Part shown: positions 1-13,066 of the stretch, piece after piece
Layout: each line of letters opens with the position of its first letter
How positions within the stretch are numbered: the stretch's first letter is position 1
Assembly (NCBI GenBank): GCA_013365325.1
Contig: JABVXV010000024.1
Span: forward strand, 124,001 to 188,000
Source: Dipetalonema caudispina
Taxonomy: Eukaryota; Nematoda; Chromadorea; Rhabditida; Onchocercidae
Reading direction: 5' to 3'
DNA length: 64,000 nt
Translations under genes and position numbers: made by a program
Notes under the pieces: model-generated
Seen by the model: only the letters and a program-made list of their open reading frames with translations
What the model was told of the DNA's origin: nothing
Databases searched by the model: none

Positions 1-1
1 A

Positions 2-732
2 AATCCGTGCCGTATACAATATACCAATCAAGAAATTGTCATCATGCGTAATGATTTGGTCGAAAAAATGTGCAGAAATAGTATTCATATGCCTTCAACT
101 ACTGCCGACATCCCAGAACATGTGAAAATTTTTTTTTCTAATATGAAGATTTCACTACTCTTTGCTTTTTTTTCCTTTAACTTTAAAGATTTCATGATCC
201 ATCTTGATGCTATAGTTTCCTTCTGGATTCTTCTTATTTTCTTCTGTATTAGGTTGAATTCAACTTTAGACACAGTTACCAGCACTAGTGTTTGTATCTC
301 TTAAGCTGATATCTAGTAAAATAACTGAATTACAATCACACATTCGTCGCAAGTCAAAACATTTTCATGAGTTTTTACGTAATTGTTTTATACTATCGGT
401 TCTTCTGTCATGGACTCAGTTATATTACTTGAAAAATGATTATATTACAGTTCTGTCATACAGTCGCTTCCGTTGGACACTTATCGCCACTACCACTGCA
501 TATATCACCTGTTATTTGGCAAATGGATAACTACCTCACATTGTACCCGTTACCGGATCTTGTTGTCATCGCGGATAAATTCGAACATTTTCATTACCAA
601 TTAGAAAGTACTATGTTCGTTAATCCAGGGTCATTTGCTCGTACTGATCTCAATTTTTATGTATATTATCCAGCTTTCCGAACGGTCGAGGTATGCTCTG
701 CTGATAAGAAAGCCACTGAAGTTCCTGAATAA
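2..732 (+). CDS. POLE2: DNA polymerase epsilon subunit 2 (B subunit), C-terminal end, partial at left edge
   Basis: This is the non-catalytic B subunit of the leading-strand replicative polymerase, which belongs to the inactive calcineurin-like phosphoesterase/OB-fold B-subunit family and acts in the nucleus. Two exons are visible: 2-121, ending in CAT before a GTGAAA donor, and 451-732 after a TTACAG acceptor, joined in phase 0. The first reads [15 protein letters not shown], then an MCRN motif, as in animal POLE2. The second carries [21 protein letters not shown] and [18 protein letters not shown], which match the conserved C-terminal end of the family (HLTPLP, DLLVIADKYDP, INPGSFPRSGFSF). 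The stop is at 730-732. The last 13 or so residues after FRTVE do not match the usual tail, so a GTATGC donor at about 690 leading to a further exon remains possible. The N-terminal part lies left of the window. Confidence 0.93.
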
Positions 733-2723
733 TCCGCGGTATTTGTTCAAGAATAGAATTTTGAACTTCATTAGTCAGTTAACTGAAGTTAAGCCATCTG
801 AGAAATGGACTTTACAACTGATACCCCTTAAAGTGGTGGATATTTCCAATTCACTTCATTGACACCTGGAATACCTGACAAATTCCAAAAGAACTTATAG
901 CATGAAGCTCAATGCAGAACAGTAGGTAGAAGTTTAATTTAGGCTCATTTTCTTTGATTGGTTCGTTCCTTTAATTTCCTTATATTATATTTTATGTTTA
1001 GCATTTTCTGGGGAAATGTTGTAACATCAAGTTGTAATGGGAAGTTGGTGATCTCTATATGCTTTATAATGATTTTATATTTCTGAATAAAATTGTTCGA
1101 AAAAGCATGAAGTACATTAACTAATTTCGAAAACGGTTTGAAAACGGAGCAAATGATGGGGGAAAAGCCAATTTGATATCAAATTAATATACACGTAATT
1201 AATAACCAATATAGTGTTTTATATTGCAGTGGTCATTATCGTTATGAAATCGAAAATATAGATAAATGAAATGCTATCTTGAAAAAATGCATAACGATCG
1301 ATAGGTATAGATCGTAAGAGATTGTTGAAAATAAGCCATAGCAAAACATACGGTGAATTCCATCTATGAAAATACTTTCACTGCCAAACCTAGCAAATAT
1401 TCAAAATATTTGATATGCCTGTGCTATGTAATGTCTAGTTCACTCTTTAAGGCCTGTTTAAAAGCTAAGCATGCAGAGTTAGTGTCCTTACACATCCACA
1501 TACACAAACATTGATTGCCTGCTATAATCTTTTTGTTAAGCAGCAGTGCTTCTCATATTTGAAGCTTCACATGATCAGAAGTATATTTTTCAATACATTT
1601 CTCAACTAATTTAATACTTTCATCTTAATCAGTAGAATTGTATGCAAATTGAATATATTGAAATAAATTGCTATCAAAATAATCATTACAATAAGCTCTA
1701 TCGTAACTTTTCCAGAAAATGTATTATTATTATTATCTATTTAATGGGAAAAAATTTTGAAGCCTTTAGGATCTGTGTTAATTATTATTATGATATAAAG
1801 CATCTAAATTCACAATCATTTATTCAGTTTTTTTATTCCAAAAAATTTCGCATTACATTTTATTTTTACAATATAACAGTTTTTCTTAATCAATTTGTTC
1901 ATATTTTTCTGATAATTTCTAATTAATTGTTAAATTTTTCGCTAGGATTCATTTACTGCTATATTTTATGCTAAGCTATCATTACTCGAAATTACCAAAC
2001 GATTAATACTTTCGCGATTTGTTCGTAAAAAATTTTGTTTTCGCTGGGTGATTTGTTAATTTAAGTGACTTATGATAACGTTTTAAAAGTCGACTATTAT
2101 TGTTTGAACAGCAGACAGAATCTGCCAATCAATTTGGTGGTAGTAGTAGGATTAAAATTCATTCATAAGGTTTGAAATGTAAAAATTTTCCCAATTTGAA
2201 ATTTCATCTGTTTAAACTTTAATTTTGCGGCCTCTAAATCTAATCAACAAAAATTTTTAATCATATAAATACTATCAAAATATGCATTGAAGTAAGATTT
2301 TAAGACTTTGGTCAGACTTTGGTCAATTAAGACTAAATTATTTCGAAAATGTTCAAAAAACGAAAGGAATCGGTAGTTTTATGTACGGGGAAGGTGGTGA
2401 GTGCTTAAACTTTCATTTGGGATTTTTTTTTTTTTTTTTGGTTTTTTCTTGGAATGCATGCTGCGGGAAATAATTGCTAATGATGCGCTTTTTTGCTATT
2501 ACAATTATCTGACATTAATATGCAGAAGAAGAGAAAGATGAATTCAAGGTATCATTGATATCATTTCTGATCTATTTTTATACCAATTTAACCAATTTTA
2601 CCATTTACAAAAAGTTTGAGCATCCATTTTCGTTCACTTAGATAATCTTAACTTTGCTTCATCTTTGTCTTTTTGAATAATTAAGATGCTATTAGAAAAT
2701 ATGATGCAGTAAATCGATTGCAG
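733..2723. other. Intergenic / UTR region between POLE2 and PICK1
   Basis: This is AT-rich sequence with only short open frames. It holds the POLE2 3' UTR and the PICK1 upstream region. A short ATG-led stretch at 2349 (MFKKRKESVVLCTGKVV) and a 23-base segment at 2525-2547 flanked by AG and GT could be non-coding or alternative first exons of PICK1, but nothing in their translation resembles the PICK1 N terminus. Confidence 0.6.
1086..1091 (+). terminator. Possible AATAAA polyadenylation signal for POLE2
   Basis: An AATAAA hexamer lies about 350 bases after the POLE2 stop on the same strand. In DNA this AT-rich the hexamer is common by chance, so this is only a candidate 3' end. Confidence 0.3.
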
Positions 2724-5700
2724 ATGGAGGAAGATCGATTAGGAATGTCGATAACAGGTGATGTTGTTGAGATAATAAAGGATACAAATGGTGTTATCGG
2801 TGTATCAATCGGTGGAGGTGCACCATATTGTCCCTGTATTTATGTGGTACAAGTTTTCGAGAATTCACCGATGGCTTTGAATGGACGGATTCAAGCGGGT
2901 GACGAAATTGTTAGGTAAAAATTTCACTTTAAATGACTTAATTAGTTCAAAACAACAGGGCAAATTTAAATCGATTTTACAAAGCTTATATTAGTTTTGT
3001 ATTTTATTCGTGAAGAATGATGTAATACATTGAATTCGATTAAACCAATTAGAATTAATTTCACTTAAATATTAAAATATATTGTGATACACTTATAATA
3101 TATCATGATGATTACAATGTAATTATGATATATTATATTTGTTGTGTCAAACATCGACCATTAATCAAATGAAACAATTTAATTTTAAATCGTTTTCAGT
3201 GTAAATGGTATTCCAGTAAAAGGAGAAAATAAAACGGCGATTGCAAAGATGATCCAAGAAACTGAAGGATCTGTTAAGCTTGGATTCAATGTTCTTCATG
3301 CTGAAATAATAGATGTATCATTAATATTATAATTACATAAATCATTCATTATTTTTGCTAAATATTCTTATTCGAACATTTGGTGAGAAAAAATTAAAAT
3401 TCTCAATTTTTGCTAAGTAATAATATTGTGTAATATTAAAATTCATACAGAACAGATAAAATAGAATTCCACTTTATTTTTCCTACAATTATTTCAATTT
3501 TAATGAAGTTAAAAATAATTATTTTACCCAACAATTAATGTGCAAATATTTCATTCATTAATTTTCAGGGACATACATTAGATATAGTATTGAAGAAGAT
3601 GAAACATCGTGTGGTAGAATCAATAACTTCCGAAACTGCTGATGCATTAGGATTATCTCGAGCAATTTTATGCAATGATTTACTCCTTCAGAAATTAAAT
3701 CGTTTAGAACGTTGCTCTCAATTATACAAGAAACTTATTAAACATCTCAGTGCTCTACTTAATTCTCAGTATCATATTGCTAGAACTCAAAAAGGTTTCT
3801 TTTTTAATTAAATTTGTAGGAATTATTCATAACAATTGATTAGAAAAAAAAAAAAAAAGTTAACCAATGATTTTCAAGCTAATATGGCTTTTTTTTTTGG
3901 TCAGGCTTATCATCAAATTTTATTTTAGTTAATCTAAATTTTATTTTAAAAAGATGAATTGTGGTAATAAATCTATTTAAAAAGAAATGGATGTTTGTGA
4001 TAAGTTGAAACTTTTCGACACTTTCCAATTTCTTGCAGTTGACACTTTTCAATCTTCCGCATTGTAATAAGAAACAATCCAATAGTTAATCAAAAAAAAA
4101 AAAAAAAGTATTGCTGAAAAATAGGTTTTTTATTAAATTGTTTGAATTTGTTATTGTATTTCTCTGCGAATACATCATTTTAATTATTATTGTTCTTCCT
4201 ATCAATGCTTTCGGATAACTGATATTTACATTTCTTTTGAAGAATTCGAAAGTTCTTTTCTCTTTTCTCTCGGCAAAATCATGACAATTATGCTTTCATC
4301 ATTGCCTATTAGTTCTAAAAGTCGCTAAGATTTTTTTCTTTTTTTTTTTTTTGGTATTAATTGTTTAGAGGGATTTGTACAAGTGATATTTCTTCTACGA
4401 TATTGCAGTAAAAATTGCTGAGAATAAAAAAGATTGGTGAAATATTTGGAAATTATAAAGATGATATATCAATGTAAATCTTTGAAATGACATTTTATAA
4501 TTTGAAAAGGCAATTTATAATTTTATAATTTGTTGCAGAATTCGGTGATTTATTTTGTGAAATAGCAGCACGAGAATGCTCTCCAACAACCAATAAAGCA
4601 CTGTCAACATTCGGCAATACACATCGAGTCCTTGAAAAGCATACCGTAAAGTCAATCATTCATTTTATTGCGCTTTTTTTTTTTAACCTTTCCTTTTTTT
4701 TTTTTTTAAAATCTAAATCTTATATCCAAAAAAGTGCACTATTTAGAATTTGTCATTTTAATTTGCAAACGATTGCATGAAATCATTATTATTTGATTTC
4801 AACATTGATGATACGAAAAAAAGAGAGGAATAATTTTGTATTAAATTGTATCAGTTATATTTGAATTTCAAATGAATTTATATTCGATCAATTAGCATTT
4901 AACAATTACTTATTTTAATGCTTATTATAAACTTTATTATAAATGTATTTACAATAAAGTTACTATTAGTGCAAAAAAAAAAAGACGAAGAAGAATGGAA
5001 AGTTTTGTGACATTTTAAAACGTAGCAATGAACAGTGAATTTGAAATATGAAATAAGTTACGCAAATATCTTAAACAGTAAATTAATCTAAATGATTAAT
5101 ATTATTATTAATGGTACTTATGGCTCTCCAAATTTCTAAATATTATTTTTGATCATGTACTTATTATTTATCAGTCCTTTCTTTTATTCATTATGGATTT
5201 TTCTTTTTTGTGAATTCGAGTGAATTTCATTATTCTTCCTCTAAAATTTCTTTTAATTCTATTGAAATCATTAATATTTTTCACATGAGCAGTATAATTT
5301 TTAATGAATTTAATATAATTCACATTTCAGGCTGGTAAAAAGTTTGCATCCAATAGTGCGTGACCTGAAAACATTCGTTGAAAAGGCAATTCCAGATACA
5401 AAACTAACTCTGAAGAAATATTTGGATGCTAAGTTTGAATATTTGTCATTTTGCTTGAAATTGAAAGAAATGGACGATGAAGAAGTGGAAGCAGCTAGTT
5501 TCGATGAATCACTGTATCGTGTTGAAACGGGTAATTATGAATATAGGTTAGTTTTACAAATTAGATTAATTCATTCCTACATTTCTCGTCTCGCACTTCT
5601 ATGTTTCTATCAAATTCACATCTGTCCATATATTGTTTCATGTGAGATTTATGGATATCATATCAAATGGGATAGTTGGTTTTGATAATAGTCACTTAAG

Positions 5701-6651
5701 GCATCAAAAAATCAAAAAAAGTATAGTTGGAGAATTTTTAGTCCTTTCAAAATTATTTGTCCATCAATGAAAATCTTCAGTGTTTTCAGCTATTCATAGA
5801 AAATTTCCACAAATTGTAAATTCAGGTTAATGTTACGTTGCCGACAGAACAGTCATGAAAAATTCATGAAATTACGGAAAGATGTTATGGAAAAGTTAGA
5901 ATTACTGGATCAAAAACATGGTTTGCACATTTTACAACTTCAGGTTATCTTATACAGGGTTGACTTAAAATCATACAAAGTAGACAATGCTTTATAGTTT
6001 AATCGTTCAACAAAAGAAGTGAAAAAATTAAATGAATTTTTTTTTTTTTTCGCGATTCGTTTTAGATGGGTTGTGACAATTTTGATAATTAATTTAAAGT
6101 AATTAAGCAAAATTATGTTATATGTATTTGCAGTGCAAGATATCGGCGTTCAATTGTCAAATTTTGTGAAAGCTGTAATGGAGACACACGCAGAGTGTCG
6201 AGATGCTATTTCTGGCGCAAATGGATTATTTCCGATTGATATTGATCTCGAGCAAGTATGTTATCATAACTCTATTATTATTACGATTATTAGTAGCCAT
6301 CTTAATGATTATAGTATCATTGTTATCACAACAACTTTAAATATCATAATGCTTTTTACCAGCAAAGCCTCACTAATTTTCCTCCATTTGTAGAAATCGT
6401 GTGGAATAAGTGACCTTTAACCTATTTATGGACATATTTAAAGGTTTTTCTGGTAACATCCAAAATGCTTAGATTTATGTTACAAGCTTTTTATCCAATC
6501 ATTACGCCATTATATTAATGTAACTTTATAATAGATCATTCATCGATACAATACTAGCGGCCGCTTAGACGAAGACGAGGAAGCGGAAGAGAATGGAACG
6601 TTGGAGGTAATAGATGAGCCGAAACCTGAAGATCTTCTGGATTTATCTTGA
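2724..6651 (+). CDS. PICK1: PICK1 orthologue: PDZ and BAR domain protein interacting with C kinase
   Basis: This peripheral membrane scaffold binds receptor and transporter C-termini through its PDZ domain and bends membranes through its BAR domain. Eight exons keep frame throughout: 2724-2914, 3200-3314, 3569-3794, 4539-4650, 5331-5546, 5826-5920, 6134-6255 and 6535-6651. Together they give about 397 residues, against 415 in human. The PDZ domain (about residues 10-95) has IGVSIGGGAPYCPC and IYVVQVF. The BAR region (about 130-350) has LDIVLKKMKHRVVE, TADALGLSRAILCND, AIPDTKLTLKKYLDAKFEYL, LKEMDDEE, ETGNYEYRLMLRCRQ and KLELLDQKHVQDI, all close to vertebrate PICK1. The acidic C-terminal tail (DEDEEAEEN) is also typical. 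The start ATG lies directly after a TTGCAG acceptor, so the first exon is either trans-spliced or follows a short upstream exon. Exon 4 must use the GTCAAT donor at 4651, because the GTAAAG five bases earlier breaks the frame. Confidence 0.96.
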
Positions 6652-7398
6652 TGCTATCCGAAGGATAATTCGGCTCACTTGATCCATAGAGCATAATTCA
6701 AAATGCAGAAATTATTATTTGTTGTAAATGTTCGGTTGATTTAAATCGTAGAGAAGTTCAATTTTTCATTCATATCTACCATTGCTAGTCTGCAACAAAA
6801 AAAAAAAAAAAAAAAAGTAATTATCGCAGAAGAATTGAGATTCATCCTGATACAAATTCAGAATCTAAGCAAAGAAGGGTGGGGAAATTTGATATATTGA
6901 ACTTCAACAACGATTTTATTTTATTGTTTTGAACATCATGTAATCATCACATGTCACGAACATACGAAACATTCAGCAGCGATATTAGGAAGCATTTTGG
7001 TATGCAAAATTATTTCACATATCTTATTGTCTTATCCGGCAAGAATCATTTATCTTTCTTTACGGAGCATTTATTTTTTCTTCCATTACTCGATTGAAAT
7101 TTAAGGATTAAAATTTTATCGGAATGATGAAAGAATGAATGTTTGAAAGGGAAGGAAGCAAATTAATACATTACAATGGAAAGTGAAACATAATTAATTT
7201 AAGAAAATGTAGCACTTTAAAAGCTTCTTCTGATTTAGTGATCAGAGATCAGTAAAAAGTAAGCTAAAGTCCATGATTGAGTTCATTTGAACATCATCAA
7301 TGACGACTAATGGCGCAATTATCTATCTTTACCTTCTCTCAACACCCTTCTTCAAGCATGGTGGCGCAAATGCTGACACATGATGATTACAGGTGACT

Positions 7399-7423
7399 AG
7401 AGAGAGGGAGAGAGAGAGAGAGA
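7399..7423. repeat. GA microsatellite
   Basis: A nearly pure AG/GA dinucleotide tract, interrupted once by GGG, lies inside a GC-richer stretch upstream of the FLYWCH gene. Confidence 0.8.
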
Positions 7424-8265
7424 TACAAACTCGGCGGGTAGAGCAAAATGCGCACTCACCAATAGATCGTTCCTTCTGTCGTGCATCATTGCTATTGACA
7501 TATGCGCTTCAACCACTATTATCTACCACGCTATTCTCCTTGTTATTCTCTGCTATGGGCGCAAATGTTTTCCATTCTTTCCTTTCTTTCTCTGACCTTT
7601 CTCTTTTCATGTCCAAGATACACATCTGTAGTAGGATGGGAGAAGGAAGAGAGAGGTGGGGGGGGGGGCACCTGCTGATGACACAACTGCGCCCGTAACC
7701 CCTTAAACAACTCTTCCTCTCTTCGACAGCTTCCCTCCCGTATCCGTTTTATTTCAATATTGCAAGCAAGTAGTATGCCAACTTCTCTGCTATTATTTAT
7801 TCGTTATTTGTAGAATGTCATGAAACTAACTAAGACTTATCCGGCTTGCATGTTTGCTTGCACTTTTCTTGCATGCCATTTGAAATTGAAATGCTAAGCT
7901 AATAAAGTCCACTAATTACGGAACTATCCTATCCACTATTATCATTCCTTACCCTTTTATTTATAATCTTCCGTATCATTATTGCCATTCTTCTGGAAAT
8001 AAATTTATAGATACTAGAAGATATGAATGTGTAAATGTTGTATAGAACTAAGTAATGGTAATGATAATAGTATGGTAATAACAATAGTAGTAGTATATTT
8101 AATGACATGATCCGGTTTGAGGAATACAAAAGGATCCGGGAGATGAAATGTTTCTTCATAGTTTTTGCATCTATCACATTTTTCCTTTTTCGTCAACAAT
8201 ATAATCAAAATTGTTTTCTGGCCAAACTTTATTTGAAAGGATTCAAATATGAATCATAGAATATA

Positions 8266-8373
8266 GCTACCCACGATGGCTAGTTATTACTCAATAGCTT
8301 TTACCTGCTATGGCTATTTACCACTCGATAGCTTTACTTGCATTAGCTAATTACCGCTCGATATCTATCCATA
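8266..8373. repeat. Degenerate ~35-bp tandem repeat, about three copies
   Basis: The motif GCTA-(about 13 bases)-TTAC-C(A/G)CTCGATAGCTTT recurs three times with a spacing of about 35 bases. Each copy contains a (C/T)TCAATAGCTTTTAC or CTCGATAGCTTTACTT-like core. Confidence 0.65.
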
Positions 8374-9230
8374 ACTACTGTTGGATTTCAAAGAGTCTCA
8401 TTTCTGGTATGTCATCCGATTACTCATAATTGTACTTACATCTTATTATTTCTGCATTTTTGCAAATCTCTGCATGCAAAAATACATTCATTGCACTAAA
8501 GCGAACTTTTTTTTTTGTTGTTGTATATTTGAGTTGTACCAAGAAAAGATCCCAACATATTTACCTATGCTTTGATGATTTGACAGATATTACCACCTGA
8601 TATCATCTTTACTCGGTCTTGTTTTATTACATGTTTAGAGTAATATATTGAATAAATCAAATGATCAAATGAGCTATTTAAATTACAGTTGATCATTAAA
8701 CCATTTCATTGACCATCTCCATGATTCAAATCGTTTCGTTTGATCTCAAAAAATTTTTTGAATGAGGAAAAGATTTCTGCAAAGCGGAAAGTTTGTTTTG
8801 TCATAATATATATAGAGAGAGAGTATAATAGAAAAAAAAGACAGATATAACTACTATTCTGCCATAAATATGAGAAGGAAGCGACGGATGAGGTCAAGGG
8901 TTAATAGTGTCGTGATTGTGCCGGGAAATATTTCGTAAGAGTTTATAAAAATTATCAGAAAACGCATTGCTGAAAAGAAACACGTTTGACAGTTGATTTT
9001 TTTTTTTTTTTTTTTTGGATACATAGATTCATTAGTAGGATTTTCGTTGGGCGTCAACTTTACTTAAGTAATCAATAATGGATTTGAATTTGGATAATCA
9101 ATGGATTGATTGAATTCGTGCTTTTCTTATTATTAAACCATTTGCTTAAATAAACTGATAAAAACTTAGAGAGGAAAGTTTGTAATTCAACCTCCAGAAA
9201 AAACACATACATCAAGGTTAGAAGGAAATC

Positions 9231-11544
9231 ATGCCAACGGACCGATTGGGTCGCAGTTATCCTGTAGAAAGGTACTGTTTTACTTTTTTTTTTTTACCTT
9301 TATTTATTCATATTTGAAAAGCAAATTTTATGAAAAATGCTATGTTATGAGTTCTTAGGTGACAAATTATAACTGTCATTTGGGCTTCATTCTGACAGCG
9401 TTATTTTTATAAATGAGCTATTACAGGCCAAGCGCATACTTTTAGCCTTGTTAGCCTTGGCTGCACTTAGTAACCGTTGCATTATTTACGTCATTGATTA
9501 AGTTGAACATATTGCTGTGTAATTTATTGAATTTCGTCAGTGAGTGACTTAGTTTTTTGTTCAAAATATTTCGCAGATTGAGGAGTTTCCATTAATTAGT
9601 ACTATATTACGAATAATTTCAGTGACGGTGAAGACACTAAGGGATCATTCAGTGCAGGGACGTCTTCATTTTCGTTAGATATAACTGCCAGAGGACGACC
9701 ATTGATCATTTTCAAAGGATATGAGCATCGTCAAGTTCGAGTTGATCGAGCACGTAACTTAAAGGCTTATCGGTAATCCGTGGATAATTCAAATAATACA
9801 CTTAGCTTATCAGCACTGCACATCTACAGTATCTAATGTTTTGAATCTCATCGAGAAGTAACGTTATTTTTTGTTTTATTTATTTAGATGTATTAAGAAG
9901 AAATGTAAAGGACGTCTGCATACTGATTACAATGATACAAATGTAAGAATTGTGAGCGAACATGTTCATGAACCAAATTTTGATGCCGAATTTGTTAGTT
10001 TTTTCTTTTTTTTTTTTTTTTTTTTTTCATAAAATTGATTATTTCTTTTGTCGTTATTCACGACGATTATTTTATGATCAACTACATTTAGAGGTATCTT
10101 CTCATTCAAGTTTTGTATGTTATAAATAATATTTAACATTTATTTAGAAGCGGCGAAGACGTACACTGCTTCGAGAGTTGGCTCAAAAGGGTAACGTTTC
10201 ACCATCTCAGATAATCCAGAAAGCTCGAGATCTCGAAATGCAGTACCATGATGTTTGCGAATCTACAAAAACGAGTTATGCTGCTGAAAGACGGTATGGT
10301 ACTTATATATTTTTCCCTACTTTTCCTGTTCAGTATTTCGTCGCATATCGAATATAACTTTAAGCGAAAGATAGGATGATAAGATTTGAATGCAGTTGGC
10401 AAAATTACCCATTTTAGTTGTTACGTGGGTGAAACAGGAGAGTAGTCGTTTGAATTGTAAGCAATTTGTTGATTTTGTATAATTCAAATTAATTGATCAT
10501 TGTATTTTAGATACATTCAACGTTACTGGAATCGGCAAAAGCAGCAGGAATTTTCGAGCGGAAACGGATTATTACCAATAAAACATCAGGTTTGGGATTT
10601 TTTCTCCTGTTCCTACTTGATGAAAAAAGTGCACCAGTAGAGGATAAAAATAGGAGAGATGTGAGAACGATTGGATATTTTATAAAACATAGTTTTATTA
10701 AAAAGCCTATTCAGTTTCAAGGGATGTTGTTGTTAACTTTCAGTAGATCATTTCGGAATCCATTTTCTAGTGCAAAAAAATTTAGTTCTGTTTCAATTCC
10801 AGTGAGATATTAGGACTTACAGAAGTATCTATTGACTGTATCTTTTTGGTATTTAGAATTGGCAAGATTTTTTCATCATATTTCGTAGATTCTACTTCAT
10901 CATGGAATATTCGGTGGGATAAGATTTCGTGAGTTCGATTTTGTCATTTGTGCTATGTTAATACATTGATTCACTCATACTTTTTACTTTATGTTTCATT
11001 CATGCTCGCTGTATAATTAATCGATTTCAACGTTTTCAGATAATGGATTGTAATAGTCAGTTGAAAATAGAACAAGAGGAAGATGAGAGAGGTGTAGGAA
11101 AAAAATCTGTTGATGGGCCGTCTTTGTTTCCGGGTGATTCCGGTCAGATATCCGAACAGTTCAATCAATTTTTACAAATGACCACTAATGGTACAATTAA
11201 TGGCAATAGTGCTTCAGCGATGAACGTTTATCTGAACTTACTACTGCAACAGATGCTTTCAAATGCAGTTGGAAATAGCTCCAACAGTAGCGTTCAGGAA
11301 GCAGATGATTGCTGTTCATCAAATTCCTCACATCAGGATCAGATTTCATCGTTGAGCATAAAACAGACATTGGTAGATGCGGAAATTCAGACGAATAACG
11401 ATGAATCTGGAATTCTTACACCTGTTCATGATGCAGCGGTACGTGATACATTAGCTTTAGAGCTAGGAACCATCTTGGCAAAGAAATTCTGGCCCCAGCA
11501 TTATTTGCGTGAAGATAAATTGAAACTTATGGTTGATGTTATTG
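9231..11544 (+). CDS. FLYWCH-type zinc-finger protein (PEB-1/FLH-like), C-terminal exon unresolved
   Basis: This is a probable nuclear DNA-binding protein with one FLYWCH finger. The exons are 9231-9271, 9623-9772, 9888-9993, 10148-10293, 10511-10589 and 11040-11544, and all junction phases agree. The finger spans about residues 38-95: GRPLIIFKGYEHRQVRVDRARN, then AYRC at 65, a second Cys at 70 followed by KGRLHTD, and H-x-H at 89/91 in EHVHEPN. This is the C-x4-C...H-x-H pattern of the family. A basic KRRRR stretch follows, and then a long linker that is acidic and rich in Ser, Asn and Gln. The last supported exon ends at a GTAAGC donor in MVDVIG; reading through it gives a stop at 11567. 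FLYWCH proteins of this layout in C. elegans (PEB-1, FLH-1 to FLH-3) are transcriptional regulators; which one this matches is not settled. A further exon at 12983-13066 probably belongs here. Confidence 0.88.
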
Positions 11545-12982
11545 GTAAGCTGCTCGGTTGCTGTTAATTCTGTTTTTCCACTACTAGTTAATCTTCAGAT
11601 ATGTCGTCAGTATCATTGTTCAGCAGTGTACGAATATCACTTCAAATTCTCTATAACTTCCAAAAACAAAAAAAGTTGTCATAGCTGCGATCTCAGGTGG
11701 TTGTTGAAAAAGCTGCTTATAATCTTTCAGAAGTACCAAAATTATGAATTATTAGTATGATTAACTATAACAGATATTGGGTCGTTTAGGAATGAATTTA
11801 GCACTCCTTTGTTGGTACCTCATTTCCCATTTACTTTTGATACAAAAGAGTGAAATAGTTTCTCATATTACCTCAATCCTTTCACGACGTAGACTATGAA
11901 ATCTGAATCATATTCATAAATACGCTCTCTTTAAATACTTCTGTATTTCTATTACATAATCTGGAATATTTATAAAGAGGAAAATAGATAGCAGTCGAGC
12001 CAGAGGAATTTCTATTCTCGAGATCACGAATGAAATAGCTTCGAGAAATATACATGGATATGAAATTCGATTACGAAATTCGATTTATAAGCTCTTATGT
12101 ATTCTTAAGCAACTTGCCTCTTGACGGGATATAAGGTTGGAAATTAAGTAAGTAAAGCAAGTGGCACTTGAAATTCATTCCAAAATTTCAACTAATGAGA
12201 GTTATTGTATTAAATTTTATATGAAACTATTTTGTTTTTCTTTGGAATTTTCTAAAAATTCGAAGTTATGTACAACGCAATTTTTGTGTATAATAAATTA
12301 TTGTGTGCAGCAAATTTCTTCTGATCAGTATGTTTTAACTTATAAGCTTGTTCGTTTCATATTTCTTGTGCCAAATTATTTCTTTCCAGCATATTGTTGA
12401 GTCCTTCGTTAAGCTTACAAAATCATTGTATCTTTTCTATATTGTTGTGCAAAAATGCGCTTAGATGAAAATTGATCAAATGAATCCGTGAATAATGTTG
12501 ACTAATGTTTGGAACATACAGTTGTCATATATATTCCAATTCCTGTTTGCAGGACGGAATTATTCTATCTTCATGTTGTACCTCAGTTTTTTGAGCAGAA
12601 ATTCACAATTACATAAAAGTTGCAAGATGGATTTTATAATGAACATGTTTTTGTGCAATTCAAATTTAAAACATAAAATTCAGATTATGTTCACTTCTTT
12701 CTTCTTAAAATTCTTCACAACTTACTGGTAACGAGTATCAGTTAATTGATATTGTTTAAACAAACGGGATCTTTGTGAGTAAAAAGCTTGAATTCAACTT
12801 ATTTGGAAATTAGAAGATTAATGATAAAGTGGAGCGCAATTCTCTAATTTCAATCAAGAAAAGTATACGTTTAATCAGAAATATGTACTATCGTTCCATG
12901 GCATTAAATAGCATAGATTACACATAGTTCTCGAGATAGTGCTTTCTAATTTTTACCTATACCTAAATCTCAACTGCTACAG
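11545..12982 (+). other. Probable last intron (or 3' region) of the FLYWCH gene
   Basis: This AT-rich stretch runs from the GTAAGC donor to a CTACAG acceptor. Open frames inside it (for example 12161-12400 and 12495-12731) are hydrophobic, low-complexity and show no family resemblance. A small additional exon may be hidden here, because the flanking exons do not join in frame. Confidence 0.5.
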
Positions 12983-13066
12983 GATGAGGCTGAGGTGTTG
13001 ATTTCTCTAGGGAAAATGTTGAAAGATTCTGAGATTTCTCGTAAAAGAACTTTGGAACATGCATGA
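12983..13066 (+). CDS. Candidate terminal exon of the FLYWCH gene
   Basis: After a CTGCTACAG acceptor, phase 0 reads DEAEVLISLGKMLKDSEIS and then RKRTLEHA to a stop at 13064-13066. The amphipathic, charged composition looks coding. The preceding exon ends in phase 1, where direct joining would give an immediate stop, so either an unseen exon intervenes, another donor is used, or the segment is 3' UTR. It ends about 370 bases from the stop of the convergent ground-like gene. Confidence 0.5.
   Translation, partial: DEAEVLISLGKMLKDSEISRKRTLEHA

Larger units (their letters stand above)
6652..9230. other. Intergenic region between PICK1 and the FLYWCH gene
   Basis: No convincing coding exon is seen here. 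A poly-A run lies near 6797-6818. The stretch 7270-7740 is noticeably richer in G and C than its surroundings and carries a GA microsatellite (about 7399-7423) and a run of nine or more G near 7660. It could be the promoter region of the FLYWCH gene. A degenerate threefold repeat lies at 8266-8373. Confidence 0.6.

Noticed and set aside
7393..7698. 101-codon open frame over the GA repeat
   Set aside because: Its N-terminal half is an Arg/Glu repeat produced by the GA microsatellite. The rest has no family resemblance and no flanking exons.
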